This document shows positions 40,702-48,101 of a stretch of 64,000 nucleotides of DNA, piece after piece. Position 1 is the first letter of the stretch. The number at the start of each line of letters is the position of its first letter. The position numbers were made by a program, and so were the translations under genes. Below the pieces are notes generated by a model. The model was not told the origin of the DNA. It saw only the letters and a program-made list of their open reading frames with translations, and did not search any database. This DNA comes from JBDHWG01 sp046328525 (GTDB lineage Bacteria > Chloroflexota > Anaerolineae > Epilineales > JAHCIE01): the NCBI GenBank assembly GCA_046328525.1, contig JAXLWK010000008.1, positions 254,858-318,857 of the forward strand. The letters are read 5' to 3'.

Positions 40702-41841
40702 ATGACCCTCGATCCCCTCTGGCGCGAGACATTTATAAGGCGCATGATGGCCTGGGGCGCCGAGCAGCGCCCGCACCTGCCCTGGCGGCTGACCGACGAC
40801 GCCGGCCGCCGCGACCCGTACCGCGTCTGGGTCGCGGAGATCATGCTCCAGCAGACGACGGCGGCGACGGTCGGGCCGTACTTCGAGCGCTTCCTGGCGC
40901 GCTTCCCCACGATCGCCGCCCTGGCCGCCGCCCCCCTGGACGACGTGCTCAAGGCGTGGGAGGGCTTGGGCTACTACGCCCGCGCCCGCAACCTGCACCA
41001 CGCCGCGCAGGTCATCGTCCGCGACCACGGCGGCGTGCTGCCCGACGACCCCAAGACTCTGGCAAAGCTGCCCGGCATCGGGCGCTACACCCTCGGCGCG
41101 ATCCTGAGCATCGCGTTTGGGCAGCGCGCCCCTATCCTCGACGGCAACGTGCGCCGCGTCCTGGCGCGGGTGTTTGCGGTGGAGGAGGACGCGCGGGCGC
41201 CGGCGACGGAGCGGCGGCTGTGGGCGCTGGCCGAGGCGCTTGTCGCGGCGGCGGACTCACCCGGCGCGTTCAACGAGGGGCTGATGGACCTGGGCGCGCT
41301 CATCTGCGTGCCGGGGCGGCCGCGCTGCCTGGCCTGCCCCGTCGCGGACCTATGCCAGGCCTACGCCCTGGGCATCCAGGAGCGGCTGCCCGCGCTGCCC
41401 CCGCGCAAGCAGACGCCGCATTACGACGTGACGGCCGGCGTCATCTGGCGCGGCGAGACGTTCCTCGTGGCGCAGCGCCCGCTGGACAAGATGCTCGGCG
41501 GGTTGTGGGAGTTTCCGGGTGGGAAGTGTGACGCGGGGGAGACATTGCAGGAATGCCTGCGGCGGGAGCTGCGCGAGGAGCTGGACATCGAGGTGGCGGT
41601 GGGGGCGCACCTGACGACGGTTCGCCACGCCTACACCCACTTCCGCATCACGCTGCACGCCTTCCACTGCGCGATCGTCGCCGGCGAGCCGCGTACCGTC
41701 GAGGTGGCGGACATCGCCTGGACGACGCTGGCCGACGTGGACCGCTTCGCGATGGCCGTCACCGACGGGGCGATTGTCGCCGCGCTGAGAAAAGAAGTGG
41801 CAACGCCAGGGCGCAAAGGCGCACAGGGAGAGATGGGGTAG
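40702..41841 (+). CDS. mutY: A/G-specific adenine glycosylase
   Basis: A 379-residue base-excision repair enzyme that removes adenine paired with 8-oxoguanine. The helix-hairpin-helix motif is LAKLPGIGRYTLGAI, the catalytic residues are E46 (AEIMLQQTT) and the Asp in ILDGNVRRV, and the 4Fe-4S ligands follow the C-x6-C-x2-C-x5-C rule in CVPGRPRCLACPVADLC. A C-terminal Nudix-like domain has GKCDAGETLQECLRRELREE. I chose ATG 40702 because TATAAT at 40638-40643 lies inside the longer frame. The last residues (KEVATPGRKGAQGEMG) are encoded by a dispersed repeat. Confidence 0.93.
   Translation: MTLDPLWRETFIRRMMAWGAEQRPHLPWRLTDDAGRRDPYRVWVAEIMLQQTTAATVGPYFERFLARFPTIAALAAAPLDDVLKAWEGLGYYARARNLHHAAQVIVRDHGGVLPDDPKTLAKLPGIGRYTLGAILSIAFGQRAPILDGNVRRVLARVFAVEEDARAPATERRLWALAEALVAAADSPGAFNEGLMDLGALICVPGRPRCLACPVADLCQAYALGIQERLPALPPRKQTPHYDVTAGVIWRGETFLVAQRPLDKMLGGLWEFPGGKCDAGETLQECLRRELREELDIEVAVGAHLTTVRHAYTHFRITLHAFHCAIVAGEPRTVEVADIAWTTLADVDRFAMAVTDGAIVAALRKEVATPGRKGAQGEMG
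41802..41838. repeat. Degenerate copy of the GCAAAGGCGC repeat, inside the mutY 3' end
   Basis: GGCAACGCC then GGGCGCAAAGGCGCACAGGG is a degraded form of the repeat at 1139-1169. It encodes the last residues of MutY and forms an inverted pair with 41952-41980. Confidence 0.6.
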
Positions 41842-41848
41842 GGCGGTG

Positions 41849-41862
41849 GTAGAGACGCGCGC
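41849..41862. repeat. Half-site of the GTAGAGACGC palindrome
   Basis: GTAGAGACGCGCG matches one arm of the palindrome family; the second arm is missing. Confidence 0.5.
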
Positions 41863-41951
41863 CTGCCTTTGACAGGGAATGGCGGGCGGGTAGAATTGAG
41901 CGAAGGCGCTGTGAATCAAACGCAGGAGGCTATGAGCAGCGGGTTGTTCTT

Positions 41952-41980
41952 CCTTTGCGTCTCTGCGCCTTTGCGTTGCC
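41952..41980. repeat. Inverted copy of the GCAAAGGCGC repeat
   Basis: CCTTTGCGTCTCTGCGCC then TTTGCGTTGCC is the reverse complement of the repeat at 1139-1169. The gap 41842-42048 holds this repeat, the half palindrome and no gene. Confidence 0.65.
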
Positions 41981-42048
41981 AGCCTCTTGCAGGGCAGGGA
42001 CACCTTCGCCGGATAAGCTACCCAACCAGATAGCCCAAGGATGCCACC

Positions 42049-42333
42049 ATGAAAAAGAACAAGAAGAGCCGGCGGTTCGAGTATGCCATCGCCGTCCAGG
42101 AGCCGAGCGAGCGCTGGACGGTGTGGCTCCAGGCGGATGAGCCGTCCACGGAGGACGAGGCCGAGGCGGCCGAGGCGGCCGAGGCGGCGCCGCTCGTCGG
42201 TCCGCATCAGCGCTTCGACGAGGACGTCGCCATGATGGGCTACATGTCGCGCGCCGGCTGGGAGCTGGTGACCGGCGTGGGCTTCCACGACGGCTGGCCG
42301 CGGCTGCTGTTCAAGCGCCGCCTGGGCGGGTGA
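42049..42333 (+). CDS. Small conserved-looking protein of unknown function
   Basis: A 94-residue protein: a basic start (MKKNKKSRRF), a short acidic low-complexity stretch (EDEAEAAEAAEAA) and a C-terminal SRAGWELVTGVGFHDGWPRL. The last part resembles small DUF4177-like proteins, in which 'GWELV' is conserved, but the match is weak. AAGGA precedes the ATG. It is 14 bases upstream of the OsmC gene and probably in the same transcript. Confidence 0.65.
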   Translation: MKKNKKSRRFEYAIAVQEPSERWTVWLQADEPSTEDEAEAAEAAEAAPLVGPHQRFDEDVAMMGYMSRAGWELVTGVGFHDGWPRLLFKRRLGG

Positions 42334-42347
42334 GGGGGAGAAGAGGC

Positions 42348-42815
42348 ATGGGTCAGATTGCGATGAAGTGGACCGGCGAGGACAGCCAGCTGTTCATCGG
42401 GCGCGATAGCTACGGCCACATGGTTGTGTCCGGGTCGTGGCCGAAGGACGCGGACAACGAATGGATCGAGTGGAAGGCCAGCAAGCCCTCGGACTTGCTT
42501 CTTCTGAGCCTGTGCGCCTGCTCCGGCTACGATGTCGTCAGCATCCTCAAGCGGCAGCGCCAGCGCGTCACCGACCTGTACATCACCGCCGACGCGACGC
42601 AGATGCCGGAGCCGCCCTATGCGTTCACCGACATCCACCTGCACTACACCGTCACCGGGCATGACCTGGAGCCGGCGAAGGTGACGCGCGCCATCGAGCT
42701 GTCCCAGGACAAGTACTGCTCGGTCGCCGCGACGATCCGCGGCGTCGCCAAGATCACCTACACCTTCGACGTCAAGCCGGCGCACGAGCCGTCCGAAGCC
42801 GCCGTCGAAGCATGA
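42348..42815 (+). CDS. OsmC-family protein
   Basis: A 155-residue protein of the OsmC/Ohr fold. The first conserved Cys lies in LLLLSLCACSGYDVV; the second redox Cys is in SQDKYCSVAATI, as in peroxidatic members. GRDSYGHMVVSGSWP is the N-terminal beta region. OsmC proteins reduce organic hydroperoxides using dithiols. AAGAGG precedes the ATG, and the gene overlaps the YbaK gene by four bases. Confidence 0.88.
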   Translation: MGQIAMKWTGEDSQLFIGRDSYGHMVVSGSWPKDADNEWIEWKASKPSDLLLLSLCACSGYDVVSILKRQRQRVTDLYITADATQMPEPPYAFTDIHLHYTVTGHDLEPAKVTRAIELSQDKYCSVAATIRGVAKITYTFDVKPAHEPSEAAVEA

Positions 42816-43297
42816 CCCTCCCCTCCCACGCTTACCTGGACGCCCAGGGCATCCCTTACGAGCGGCGGACGTTCCCGACCGACATCGAGAAGGGGGCGGC
42901 GTCGGTGGCGCGCGCCCTGGGCTTCCGCGAGCGGCAGATGGTGAAGACGCTGATCTTCGAGACGGGGGAGGGGGAGCGGGTGATGGTGTTGCTCGGCGGC
43001 GACCAGAGCGCGGTCTCCGGCCACCTCAAGAAGGTCGTCGGCTCGCGCAACGTCAAGATGGCGTCGGGCGATGCGGTCAAGGCGGCGACGGGCTACGAGA
43101 TCGGCTCGATCCCGCCGTTCCATTGGCAGCCCGACGGCTTCCGCTCGTTCATGGACGAGTCGCTGCTGGCCGAAGACATCCTGGGCGTCGGCGCGGGGCA
43201 GTGGGGCGAGGAGATTCTCATCACGCCGCAGAACCTCGTCCGCGCCACCCGCGCCCAGGTTGTCAACCTCACCGACCGCGACCGGCCGGCGCCATAA
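42812..43297 (+). CDS. YbaK/prolyl-tRNA editing domain protein
   Basis: A 161-residue protein of the YbaK/INS superfamily, which hydrolyses mischarged aminoacyl-tRNAs (for YbaK, Cys-tRNA-Pro). VKTLIFET, GDQSAVSGHLKKVVGSRNVK and the Gly-Ser-Ile-Pro-Pro loop GYEIGSIPPFHW are visible; the SIPPF loop differs from the SPFG of classical YbaK, so the tRNA substrate may differ. A free-standing editing enzyme is likely. It is translationally coupled to the OsmC gene. Confidence 0.85.
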   Translation: MTLPSHAYLDAQGIPYERRTFPTDIEKGAASVARALGFRERQMVKTLIFETGEGERVMVLLGGDQSAVSGHLKKVVGSRNVKMASGDAVKAATGYEIGSIPPFHWQPDGFRSFMDESLLAEDILGVGAGQWGEEILITPQNLVRATRAQVVNLTDRDRPAP

Positions 43298-43301
43298 AGC
43301 G

Positions 43302-43329
43302 GTAGAGGCGCGCCATGGCGCGTCTCTAC
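43302..43329. repeat. 28-base palindrome, GTAGAGACGC family (one mismatch)
   Basis: GTAGAGGCGCGCCA and TGGCGCGTCTCTAC form a near-perfect palindrome between two convergent genes. It ends two bases before the stop codon of the ERCC4-like gene. Confidence 0.75.
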
Positions 43330-43331
43330 TC

Positions 43332-43985
43332 CTAATTCGCCGTGTACCGCGTATTGAGGGCGTCCCAGATCTGCTGAGCGCGCTTCGGCCCGATGCCGGG
43401 CGCCTGCATCAACTCCTCGCGGCTGGCGCGCATGATGTTGGCCGGCGTGCCGAAACATTCCAGCAACTGGCGGGCGCGGCGCGGCCCGATGCCCGGCAGC
43501 CCCTCGACCAGGTACACGACCGAGGGATCGGCCGGACGGGGCTTGCCGACCCGGAAGCTCACCTCGTGATCGCGGCCCTTGTGCGCCTGGCGCGACATCA
43601 CGCGCAGTAGCGCCGCCGTTTCCTCGGCGTTCGGTGTCTGCACGACGCTGACGCCCCTGGTCACGGACAGGAAGGCGATGGCGCTGCGAACGATGTCGGG
43701 CGGTAACGCCGTATAGTACAACGACAGGTTGCCCTCGACGATGAGCACAACGCGGTCGTAGTCGCGCTGCATCGCGGCCACCTGGCGGAACAGGCGGCGG
43801 TCTGCGATCGAGGCCACGAAGTCGGCCGCCTCCTTGCGCTTGACGGCAATATTCCCTTCGAGGAGATAGTCGGCGGTGGCGAGGGGCGCGGCCTCGACGC
43901 GGACACTGGGGTAGGCGGCGACGAGCGGGAAGACAGGGGAGTTGCGCTCGCGCCCTGACACGCGAATGATTGCTTGCTTATCCAT
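43332..43985 (-). CDS. ERCC4/XPF-type nuclease domain protein with helix-hairpin-helix
   Basis: A 217-residue protein. The N-terminal part aligns with the XPF/Mus81 nuclease fold: RVSGRERN (equivalent of DxRE), LATADYLLEGNIAV (GD region), KRKEAADFVASIADRRLFRQ (ERKxxxD region). The C-terminal half has a double helix-hairpin-helix (LPGIGPRRARQLLECFG, APGIGPKRAQQIWDAL) for DNA binding. The catalytic Glu of the ERK motif is Lys here and the GD pair reads AD, so cleavage may be reduced or different. ATG 43985 is preferred to the frame opening at 44090. Confidence 0.8.
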   Translation of the reverse strand: MDKQAIIRVSGRERNSPVFPLVAAYPSVRVEAAPLATADYLLEGNIAVKRKEAADFVASIADRRLFRQVAAMQRDYDRVVLIVEGNLSLYYTALPPDIVRSAIAFLSVTRGVSVVQTPNAEETAALLRVMSRQAHKGRDHEVSFRVGKPRPADPSVVYLVEGLPGIGPRRARQLLECFGTPANIMRASREELMQAPGIGPKRAQQIWDALNTRYTAN

Positions 43986-44245
43986 CACATTCCGGCTTTC
44001 ATTCAAAGTCCTCTTTCGTAAATTATATCCAAACAGTAGTTTTCTATCAAGAACAAATGCGCTTTCATTCCGAAGGCCTCGTGTAGACAAGTCAAGTCTG
44101 TCAGGGTTGGGAAGTATGAGGATTGGAAGAGTCTAAGTGACCATTGCCCGGTCATCGTTCGGTTTGGCGCCGTATCTTCAATGGAAAAAGCATTGAACTC
44201 CATCCGGCGGCGGTTCAGCATTTGAGATTGCGGAGGAGATGACGC

Positions 44246-44608
44246 ATGGCAAGCGTGCTTGGCAATGTCAACCTGTTTGTGCGGGATGTGGCGCGGGCGC
44301 AGCGCTTCTACAGCGAGGCGGTCGGCCTGGAGGTGGACATGGAGCGCTCGCAGCCGCCCTCGTTCGCGCTGCTGCGCGCCGGCGGCTGCACTCTGACCCT
44401 GCAGGACGCGGCGACTCTGGGCGCACTCCTCGGCGCGAGCGACAGCGTCGAGCTGGGCTTCGCCGTGGACGACGTGGAGGCCGTTCGGGAGCGCATGCGC
44501 CGCTGGGGCCTCTCTGTGGGCGAGACGCAGCAAATGGACTGGGGCGGTGGCTTCGACGCGCGGGACGAGGACGGCCACCGTCTGACGGTGTACCGGATGC
44601 GCGGCTGA
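44246..44608 (+). CDS. VOC-family (glyoxalase/bleomycin-resistance) protein
   Basis: A 120-residue vicinal-oxygen-chelate protein with the two beta-alpha-beta-beta-beta units of the family: VNLFVRDVARAQRFYSEAV in the first and FAVDDVEAVRERMRRWGL in the second, ending in DARDEDGHRLTVYRM with the Glu/Asp metal-ligand region. It is a stand-alone domain; the substrate is unknown. GGAGGAG precedes the ATG. The AT-richer gap 43986-44245 upstream holds no other gene. Confidence 0.85.
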   Translation: MASVLGNVNLFVRDVARAQRFYSEAVGLEVDMERSQPPSFALLRAGGCTLTLQDAATLGALLGASDSVELGFAVDDVEAVRERMRRWGLSVGETQQMDWGGGFDARDEDGHRLTVYRMRG

Positions 44609-44612
44609 GCGT

Positions 44613-44640
44613 TTGGCAATCGGGCCAATCCCCGTATACT
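44613..44640 (+). promoter_or_regulatory. Promoter of the CDGSH-protein gene
   Basis: TTGGCA (44613-44618), 16 bases, TATACT (44635-44640). Transcription would start near 44647, about 63 bases before the ATG. Confidence 0.6.
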
Positions 44641-44709
44641 TGCGACGTTCCCCGCCCAACGCGCTCATTTGCTTTCCCTGAACGATATTGAGTCAGAAAG
44701 GATCGCCGT

Positions 44710-45399
44710 ATGGCTACCCAGCCGATGCGTATCAAGGTCAGCGAGAACGGACCCTATCTCGTCGAGGGCGGCGTCCCCCTCGGCAAGCAGATCATTGGGA
44801 CGAACGACGAGGGCGAGTCGGTGCAGTGGATCGAGGGCGAGAGCCTGCCGTCGAAGCCGCGCTACCGCCTCTGCCGCTGCGGCCATTCGAGCAACAAGCC
44901 GTTCTGCGACGGCACCCACGTCAGCATCGGCTTCGACGGCACGGAGACGGCGAGCCGCGCGCCCTATGTCGAGCAGGCGGCGGTGTTCGACGGGCCGGGC
45001 CTGATGATGCGCGACTGGACGGTGCTGTGCGCCGAGGCGCGCTTCTGCGACCCGTGCGGGAGTGTCTGGGACGAGATCAGCGAGACGGATAAGCCCGACG
45101 TGGCCGAGCAGGTCAAGCGGCAGGTGTGCAACTGCCCGTCGGGGCGGCTGGTCGCCTATGATCGAGCGACGGGGCAGCCCATCGAGCCGGAGCTGCCGCC
45201 GTCTATCGGCGTCGTGGAAGACCCGCAGGCCGGCGTCAGCGGGCCGCTGTGGGTACGCGGCGGCATCCAGATCGTTGCCGCCGACGGCCACGAGTACGAG
45301 GTGCGCAACCGCGTGACGCTGTGCCGCTGCGGGCAATCCCAGAACAAGCCGTTCTGCGACGGCTCCCACGTCAGCGTGGGCTTCCGTGACGACCAATAG
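44710..45399 (+). CDS. CDGSH iron-sulfur protein with two cluster domains
   Basis: A 229-residue cytosolic protein with two CDGSH motifs, CRCGHSSNKPFCDGTH (near residue 58) and CRCGQSQNKPFCDGSH (near 208). Each provides three Cys and one His to a 2Fe-2S cluster of the mitoNEET type. Between them lie four more cysteines (VLCAEARFCDPCG, QVCNCPSG) in a central domain that could bind another metal. The role is probably electron transfer or redox sensing. AAGGA precedes the ATG. It is followed 14 bases later by a GNAT gene. Confidence 0.9.
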   Translation: MATQPMRIKVSENGPYLVEGGVPLGKQIIGTNDEGESVQWIEGESLPSKPRYRLCRCGHSSNKPFCDGTHVSIGFDGTETASRAPYVEQAAVFDGPGLMMRDWTVLCAEARFCDPCGSVWDEISETDKPDVAEQVKRQVCNCPSGRLVAYDRATGQPIEPELPPSIGVVEDPQAGVSGPLWVRGGIQIVAADGHEYEVRNRVTLCRCGQSQNKPFCDGSHVSVGFRDDQ

Positions 45400-45412
45400 A
45401 GCGGGACGTTCG

Positions 45413-45973
45413 ATGCTGGCGATTCGTCCTGAAACGGCGGAAGACGACGCGGCGGTTCGCTTCGTCAACGAGCAGGCGTTCGCCCGCCCGAACGAGGCCG
45501 ACCTCGTGGCCGCCCTGCGCGCCAACGCCGCGCCGACTATCTCCCTCGTCGCCGCGATGGACGGGCGGGTGGTCGGCCACATCTTCTTCAGCCCCGTCCG
45601 CGTAGAGATGCGCCATGGCGCGTCTCCGCCCGCTGGCGCGTCGCCGCCCGCTGGCGCGTCGCCAGCCGAATCGTTCGCGGCGATGGGGCTGGGGCCGATG
45701 GCCGTGCTGCCGGCGTACCAGGGCCAGGGGATCGGCTCGGCGCTGGTGCGCGCCGGACTGGCCGCGTGCCACGCCATGGGCGAGGATATCGTGGTCGTCC
45801 TGGGCCACCCCGGCTTCTACCCGCGCTTTGGATTCGTCCCTGCGCGGCCCAGGGGCCTATACTCAGAGTACGATGTACCGGACGACGTGTTCATGGTCGT
45901 CGAGCTGCGAGAGGGCGCGCTGGCCGGGCGGGGCGGTCAGGTGCGATACAGGCCGGAGTTCAGCGCGGTTTAG
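45413..45973 (+). CDS. GNAT N-acetyltransferase (YhbS-like) with repeat-derived insertion
   Basis: A 186-residue GNAT enzyme. MAVLPAYQGQGIGSALVRAG is strand 4 plus the acetyl-CoA loop and GHPGFYPRFGFVPA the terminal motif typical of YhbS. Between VGHIFFSPV and GLGPMAVLP the usual short loop is replaced by EMRHGASPPAGASPPAGASP, encoded by a copy of the GTAGAGACGC palindrome followed by a GCTGGCGCGTC triplication. The frame is kept, so the protein may still work. I use ATG 45413; GTG 45386 is possible. Confidence 0.82.
   Translation: MLAIRPETAEDDAAVRFVNEQAFARPNEADLVAALRANAAPTISLVAAMDGRVVGHIFFSPVRVEMRHGASPPAGASPPAGASPAESFAAMGLGPMAVLPAYQGQGIGSALVRAGLAACHAMGEDIVVVLGHPGFYPRFGFVPARPRGLYSEYDVPDDVFMVVELREGALAGRGGQVRYRPEFSAV
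45602..45629. repeat. GTAGAGACGC palindrome copy inside a coding region
   Basis: GTAGAGATGCGCCA and TGGCGCGTCTC match the family; the outer right arm has decayed. It lies within the GNAT gene 45413-45973 and is followed by three short direct repeats around GCTGGCGCGTC. Confidence 0.75.
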
Positions 45974-45999
45974 TCGAGATTGGGAGAAGGGTGGTCTGG

Positions 46000-46638
46000 A
46001 TGGCGCGGAGATTGCCGACGTTGGGGGAGGAGATCGCCAACGCGATCAGCCACGGGGCGGGGGCGGTGACCAGCCTGGCGGTGCTGCCGTTCCTGGTGCT
46101 CGTCGCCGTGTGGCACTCTGATCCGATCCAGGTCGCGGCCAACGCCGTGTTCGGCGCGATGCTCTTCTTGCTCTACCTGGCCTCGACCGTCTACCACGCC
46201 GTGCCGCAGTCGCGCGCGAAGGCCGTGTGCCAGCGCCTCGACCACGCCGCCATCTATCTGCTCATTGCGGGGACGTACACGCCGTTCGCCCTCGGACCGC
46301 TGCGCGGGCCGGCGGGCTACCTCCTGCTTGCCGCCGTCTGGACGCTGGCGCTCTTCGGCGTGCTGAGCAAGCTCATCCTGGGCGCGTGGAAGGACCGCCT
46401 TTCGACGGTCTTGTATCTGCTGATGGGCTGGCTGTGTGTGCTGATGCTGCCGGCGATCTGGCGCGAGATCCCGCCGCAGGGGCTGCTCTTGCTGTTCATG
46501 GGCGGCGTGATCTACTCGGCGGGTACGATCTTCTACAGCTGGGACCGCCTGCGCTACGGCCACCTGATCTGGCACCTGTTCGTCATCGGCGGGAGCGCCT
46601 GCCACGTCGCCGCTGTCCTGCTCGTCGGCGGCGTCTGA
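46000..46638 (+). CDS. Hemolysin III / PAQR-family membrane protein
   Basis: A 212-residue protein with seven predicted membrane helices. The PAQR metal residues are present: S and H in LASTVYHAVP, D and H in RLDHAAIYLLIAGTYTP, and two His at the end in YGHLIWHLFVIGGSACHVAA. Bacterial members are linked to membrane stress or hydrolase activity; hemolysis is not demonstrated for most. The ATG at 46000 (MARRLPTLGEE) begins the conserved part. It follows the GNAT gene on the same strand and converges on the cNMP-binding gene. Confidence 0.9.
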   Translation: MARRLPTLGEEIANAISHGAGAVTSLAVLPFLVLVAVWHSDPIQVAANAVFGAMLFLLYLASTVYHAVPQSRAKAVCQRLDHAAIYLLIAGTYTPFALGPLRGPAGYLLLAAVWTLALFGVLSKLILGAWKDRLSTVLYLLMGWLCVLMLPAIWREIPPQGLLLLFMGGVIYSAGTIFYSWDRLRYGHLIWHLFVIGGSACHVAAVLLVGGV

Positions 46639-46649
46639 GCGAACAGACA

Positions 46650-46710
46650 CCCCGGCCAGCGTCGGAGTCACCGGCCCTCCTCTTGCCCGTGCTTCCGACG
46701 CCGGCCGGGG
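46650..46710. terminator. Long hairpin between convergent genes
   Basis: CCCCGGCCAGCGTCGGA (46650-46666) pairs with TCCGACGCCGGCCGGGG (46694-46710) with a single non-Watson-Crick pair. It sits between the hemolysin III gene and the cNMP-binding gene. There is no T-run, so it may act only as an mRNA-end structure. Confidence 0.6.
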
Positions 46711-46716
46711 CCGCGT

Positions 46717-47106
46717 CTACTCGGTGTGGTGCTCCGCGCTGTGGTGCACCGTTTCTTCGTTGGCCTTGCGCAGCCGCTCCGAGAGCAGGCTCATGAGCTG
46801 TAGGGCGATCTGCGGGTTGTAGGCCACCATCCGCAGGAAGCTGCGGTCGTCCACGGCGGCGACCTTGCACGCCGTCTTGGCGACGGCGTCGGCGCTGCGC
46901 GGCGAGTCGTCCACCAGCGCCATCTCGCCGAACACCTCGCCTGGGCCGAGTGTCGCCAGCAAGACACCGGACTTGACGATGTTCACCTCGCCCTCGAGAA
47001 CCGCGAACATCACCTTCCCGCGATCCCCTTCCTTGAAAATCACCGCCCCCGGGTCGAAGGTGCGAACGTCCTTCTCATTGCGAAACACGTCCAGGGTCGT
47101 CGTCAT
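46717..47106 (-). CDS. Stand-alone cyclic-nucleotide-binding domain protein
   Basis: A 129-residue protein consisting of one cNMP-binding beta-barrel: VRTFDPGAVIFKEGDRGKVM, the phosphate-binding cassette LGPGEVFGEMALVDDSPRSA with Glu and Arg in place, and the C-terminal helix. There is no output domain, so it would act by binding a partner. GGAGGATGGCAC precedes the ATG. It diverges from the Crp/Fnr regulator gene next door, 136 bases apart, which may share control sequences. Confidence 0.87.
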   Translation of the reverse strand: MTTTLDVFRNEKDVRTFDPGAVIFKEGDRGKVMFAVLEGEVNIVKSGVLLATLGPGEVFGEMALVDDSPRSADAVAKTACKVAAVDDRSFLRMVAYNPQIALQLMSLLSERLRKANEETVHHSAEHHTE

Positions 47107-47209
47107 GTGCCATCCTCCGTACGTTGCTTAGGAAGTCGATCGCGGCGGAAGTCTAGCACAAATCGCCACGCTTGTCACACCCTCCGTTCGTCAATTGGCA
47201 ACCCTGGAG

Positions 47210-47215
47210 TATAAT
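47210..47215 (+). promoter_or_regulatory. -10 box of the Crp/Fnr regulator
   Basis: TATAAT at 47210-47215; transcription expected near 47222, with the ATG at 47243. The best -35 (TTCGTC, 47187-47192, 17-base spacing) is weak, which could reflect activator dependence. Confidence 0.5.
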
Positions 47216-47242
47216 AGTGGAACGCCCGAACAGGAGGGGTCC

Positions 47243-47959
47243 ATGACGACCTCAGCGAACAGCGGGCTGCACGGCGCGCGTGCCGCCATTCTCGACAATG
47301 TTCTCACCCACGACTTGCCGCCCGTTCAGCAACAGACTATTGTGGATGCCGCGCGTGTTCGCACTGCCGCTCGCGGCGCGTTTTTCGTGCGCCAGGGCGC
47401 TGACGCGATCTGCGCGTATGTCCTGGTCAGCGGCCACGCCAAGCTGACCCAAATCACGGCAGACGGCGACGAACTCTTGCTGCGGTATCTCCTCCCCGGC
47501 GACGCCTTCGGGCTGGTCGCTGTCTTGCGCCGCACAACGTACCCCATCAATGTGAAGGCCGTGGACGACTGCCAGGCGCTCGCCTGGGATCGCCAGACGC
47601 TGCTCGCGCTCATGGAGCGCTACCCCGCCCTCAGTCTCAACGCCACGCGGGTCCTGGGCGAGCGCATGCGCGAACTCCAGGAGCGGCTGCAAGACCTGAC
47701 CACAAAGCACGTCGAGGGGCGGCTGGCGCAGACGCTCCAGCGCCTTGCCCGTCAGCTCGGCGAGCCTGTCGCGGGCGGTATCCTCATCAACATTCCCTTG
47801 CCGCGAGAAGACCTGGCCGAGATGACGGGCAGCACGACGTTCACCGTTAGCCGCATCATCAGCCGTTGGGAACACGAAGGCATTATCGAGGCGCGGCGCG
47901 AACATCTCTTGATTCGCGCGCCGCACGCCCTTGTGCGGATTGCGGAGGACCTGGGGTAA
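47243..47959 (+). CDS. Crp/Fnr-family transcription regulator, probable nos regulator
   Basis: A 238-residue regulator. The N-terminal cNMP-like barrel (ARGAFFVRQGADAICAYVLV, LLPGDAFGLVAVL) lacks the Fe-S cysteines of FNR and the cAMP-specific RS motif of CRP, so it is more like DNR/NnrR proteins that sense NO through heme; this is inference. A dimer helix and a C-terminal winged helix (REDLAEMTGSTTFTVSRIIS RW) follow. In the recognition helix the Glu of FNR is Phe. AGGAGGGG precedes the ATG. It lies just upstream of the nos operon on the same strand. Confidence 0.87.
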   Translation: MTTSANSGLHGARAAILDNVLTHDLPPVQQQTIVDAARVRTAARGAFFVRQGADAICAYVLVSGHAKLTQITADGDELLLRYLLPGDAFGLVAVLRRTTYPINVKAVDDCQALAWDRQTLLALMERYPALSLNATRVLGERMRELQERLQDLTTKHVEGRLAQTLQRLARQLGEPVAGGILINIPLPREDLAEMTGSTTFTVSRIISRWEHEGIIEARREHLLIRAPHALVRIAEDLG

Positions 47960-47988
47960 CGCGGAATTGCCATAGATGCCGGTTTGCC

Positions 47989-48017
47989 GTAGGGGCGGGT
48001 TTCAAACCCGCCCCTAC
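47989..48017. repeat. 29-base palindrome GTAGGGGCGGGTTT family
   Basis: GTAGGGGCGGGTTT, one base, then AAACCCGCCCCTAC: a perfect hairpin between the regulator and the nos operon. It could terminate the regulator transcript; sequences of this kind are dispersed in many genomes. Confidence 0.75.
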
Positions 48018-48038
48018 TTTGCTATTTGCCACCGAAAA

Positions 48039-48052
48039 TTGACCGGGCGCAA
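48039..48052 (+). promoter_or_regulatory. FNR/DNR-like operator of the nos operon
   Basis: TTGACCGGGCGCAA matches the outer part of the consensus TTGAT-N4-ATCAA (TTGA at the left, CAA at the right). Its centre (48045.5) is 41.5 bases upstream of the start expected from TATGAT at 48075-48080, the classical position for an activator that overlaps the -35 region. Confidence 0.55.
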
Positions 48053-48074
48053 CGACAGGCGGCGCAGTCTGCCC

Positions 48075-48080
48075 TATGAT
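48075..48080 (+). promoter_or_regulatory. -10 box of the nos operon
   Basis: TATGAT, with transcription expected near 48087 and the first ATG at 48102. There is no -35 hexamer; the FNR/DNR-like box takes its place. Confidence 0.55.
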
Positions 48081-48101
48081 GTGCGATAGGAGGGATTCGC
48101 C

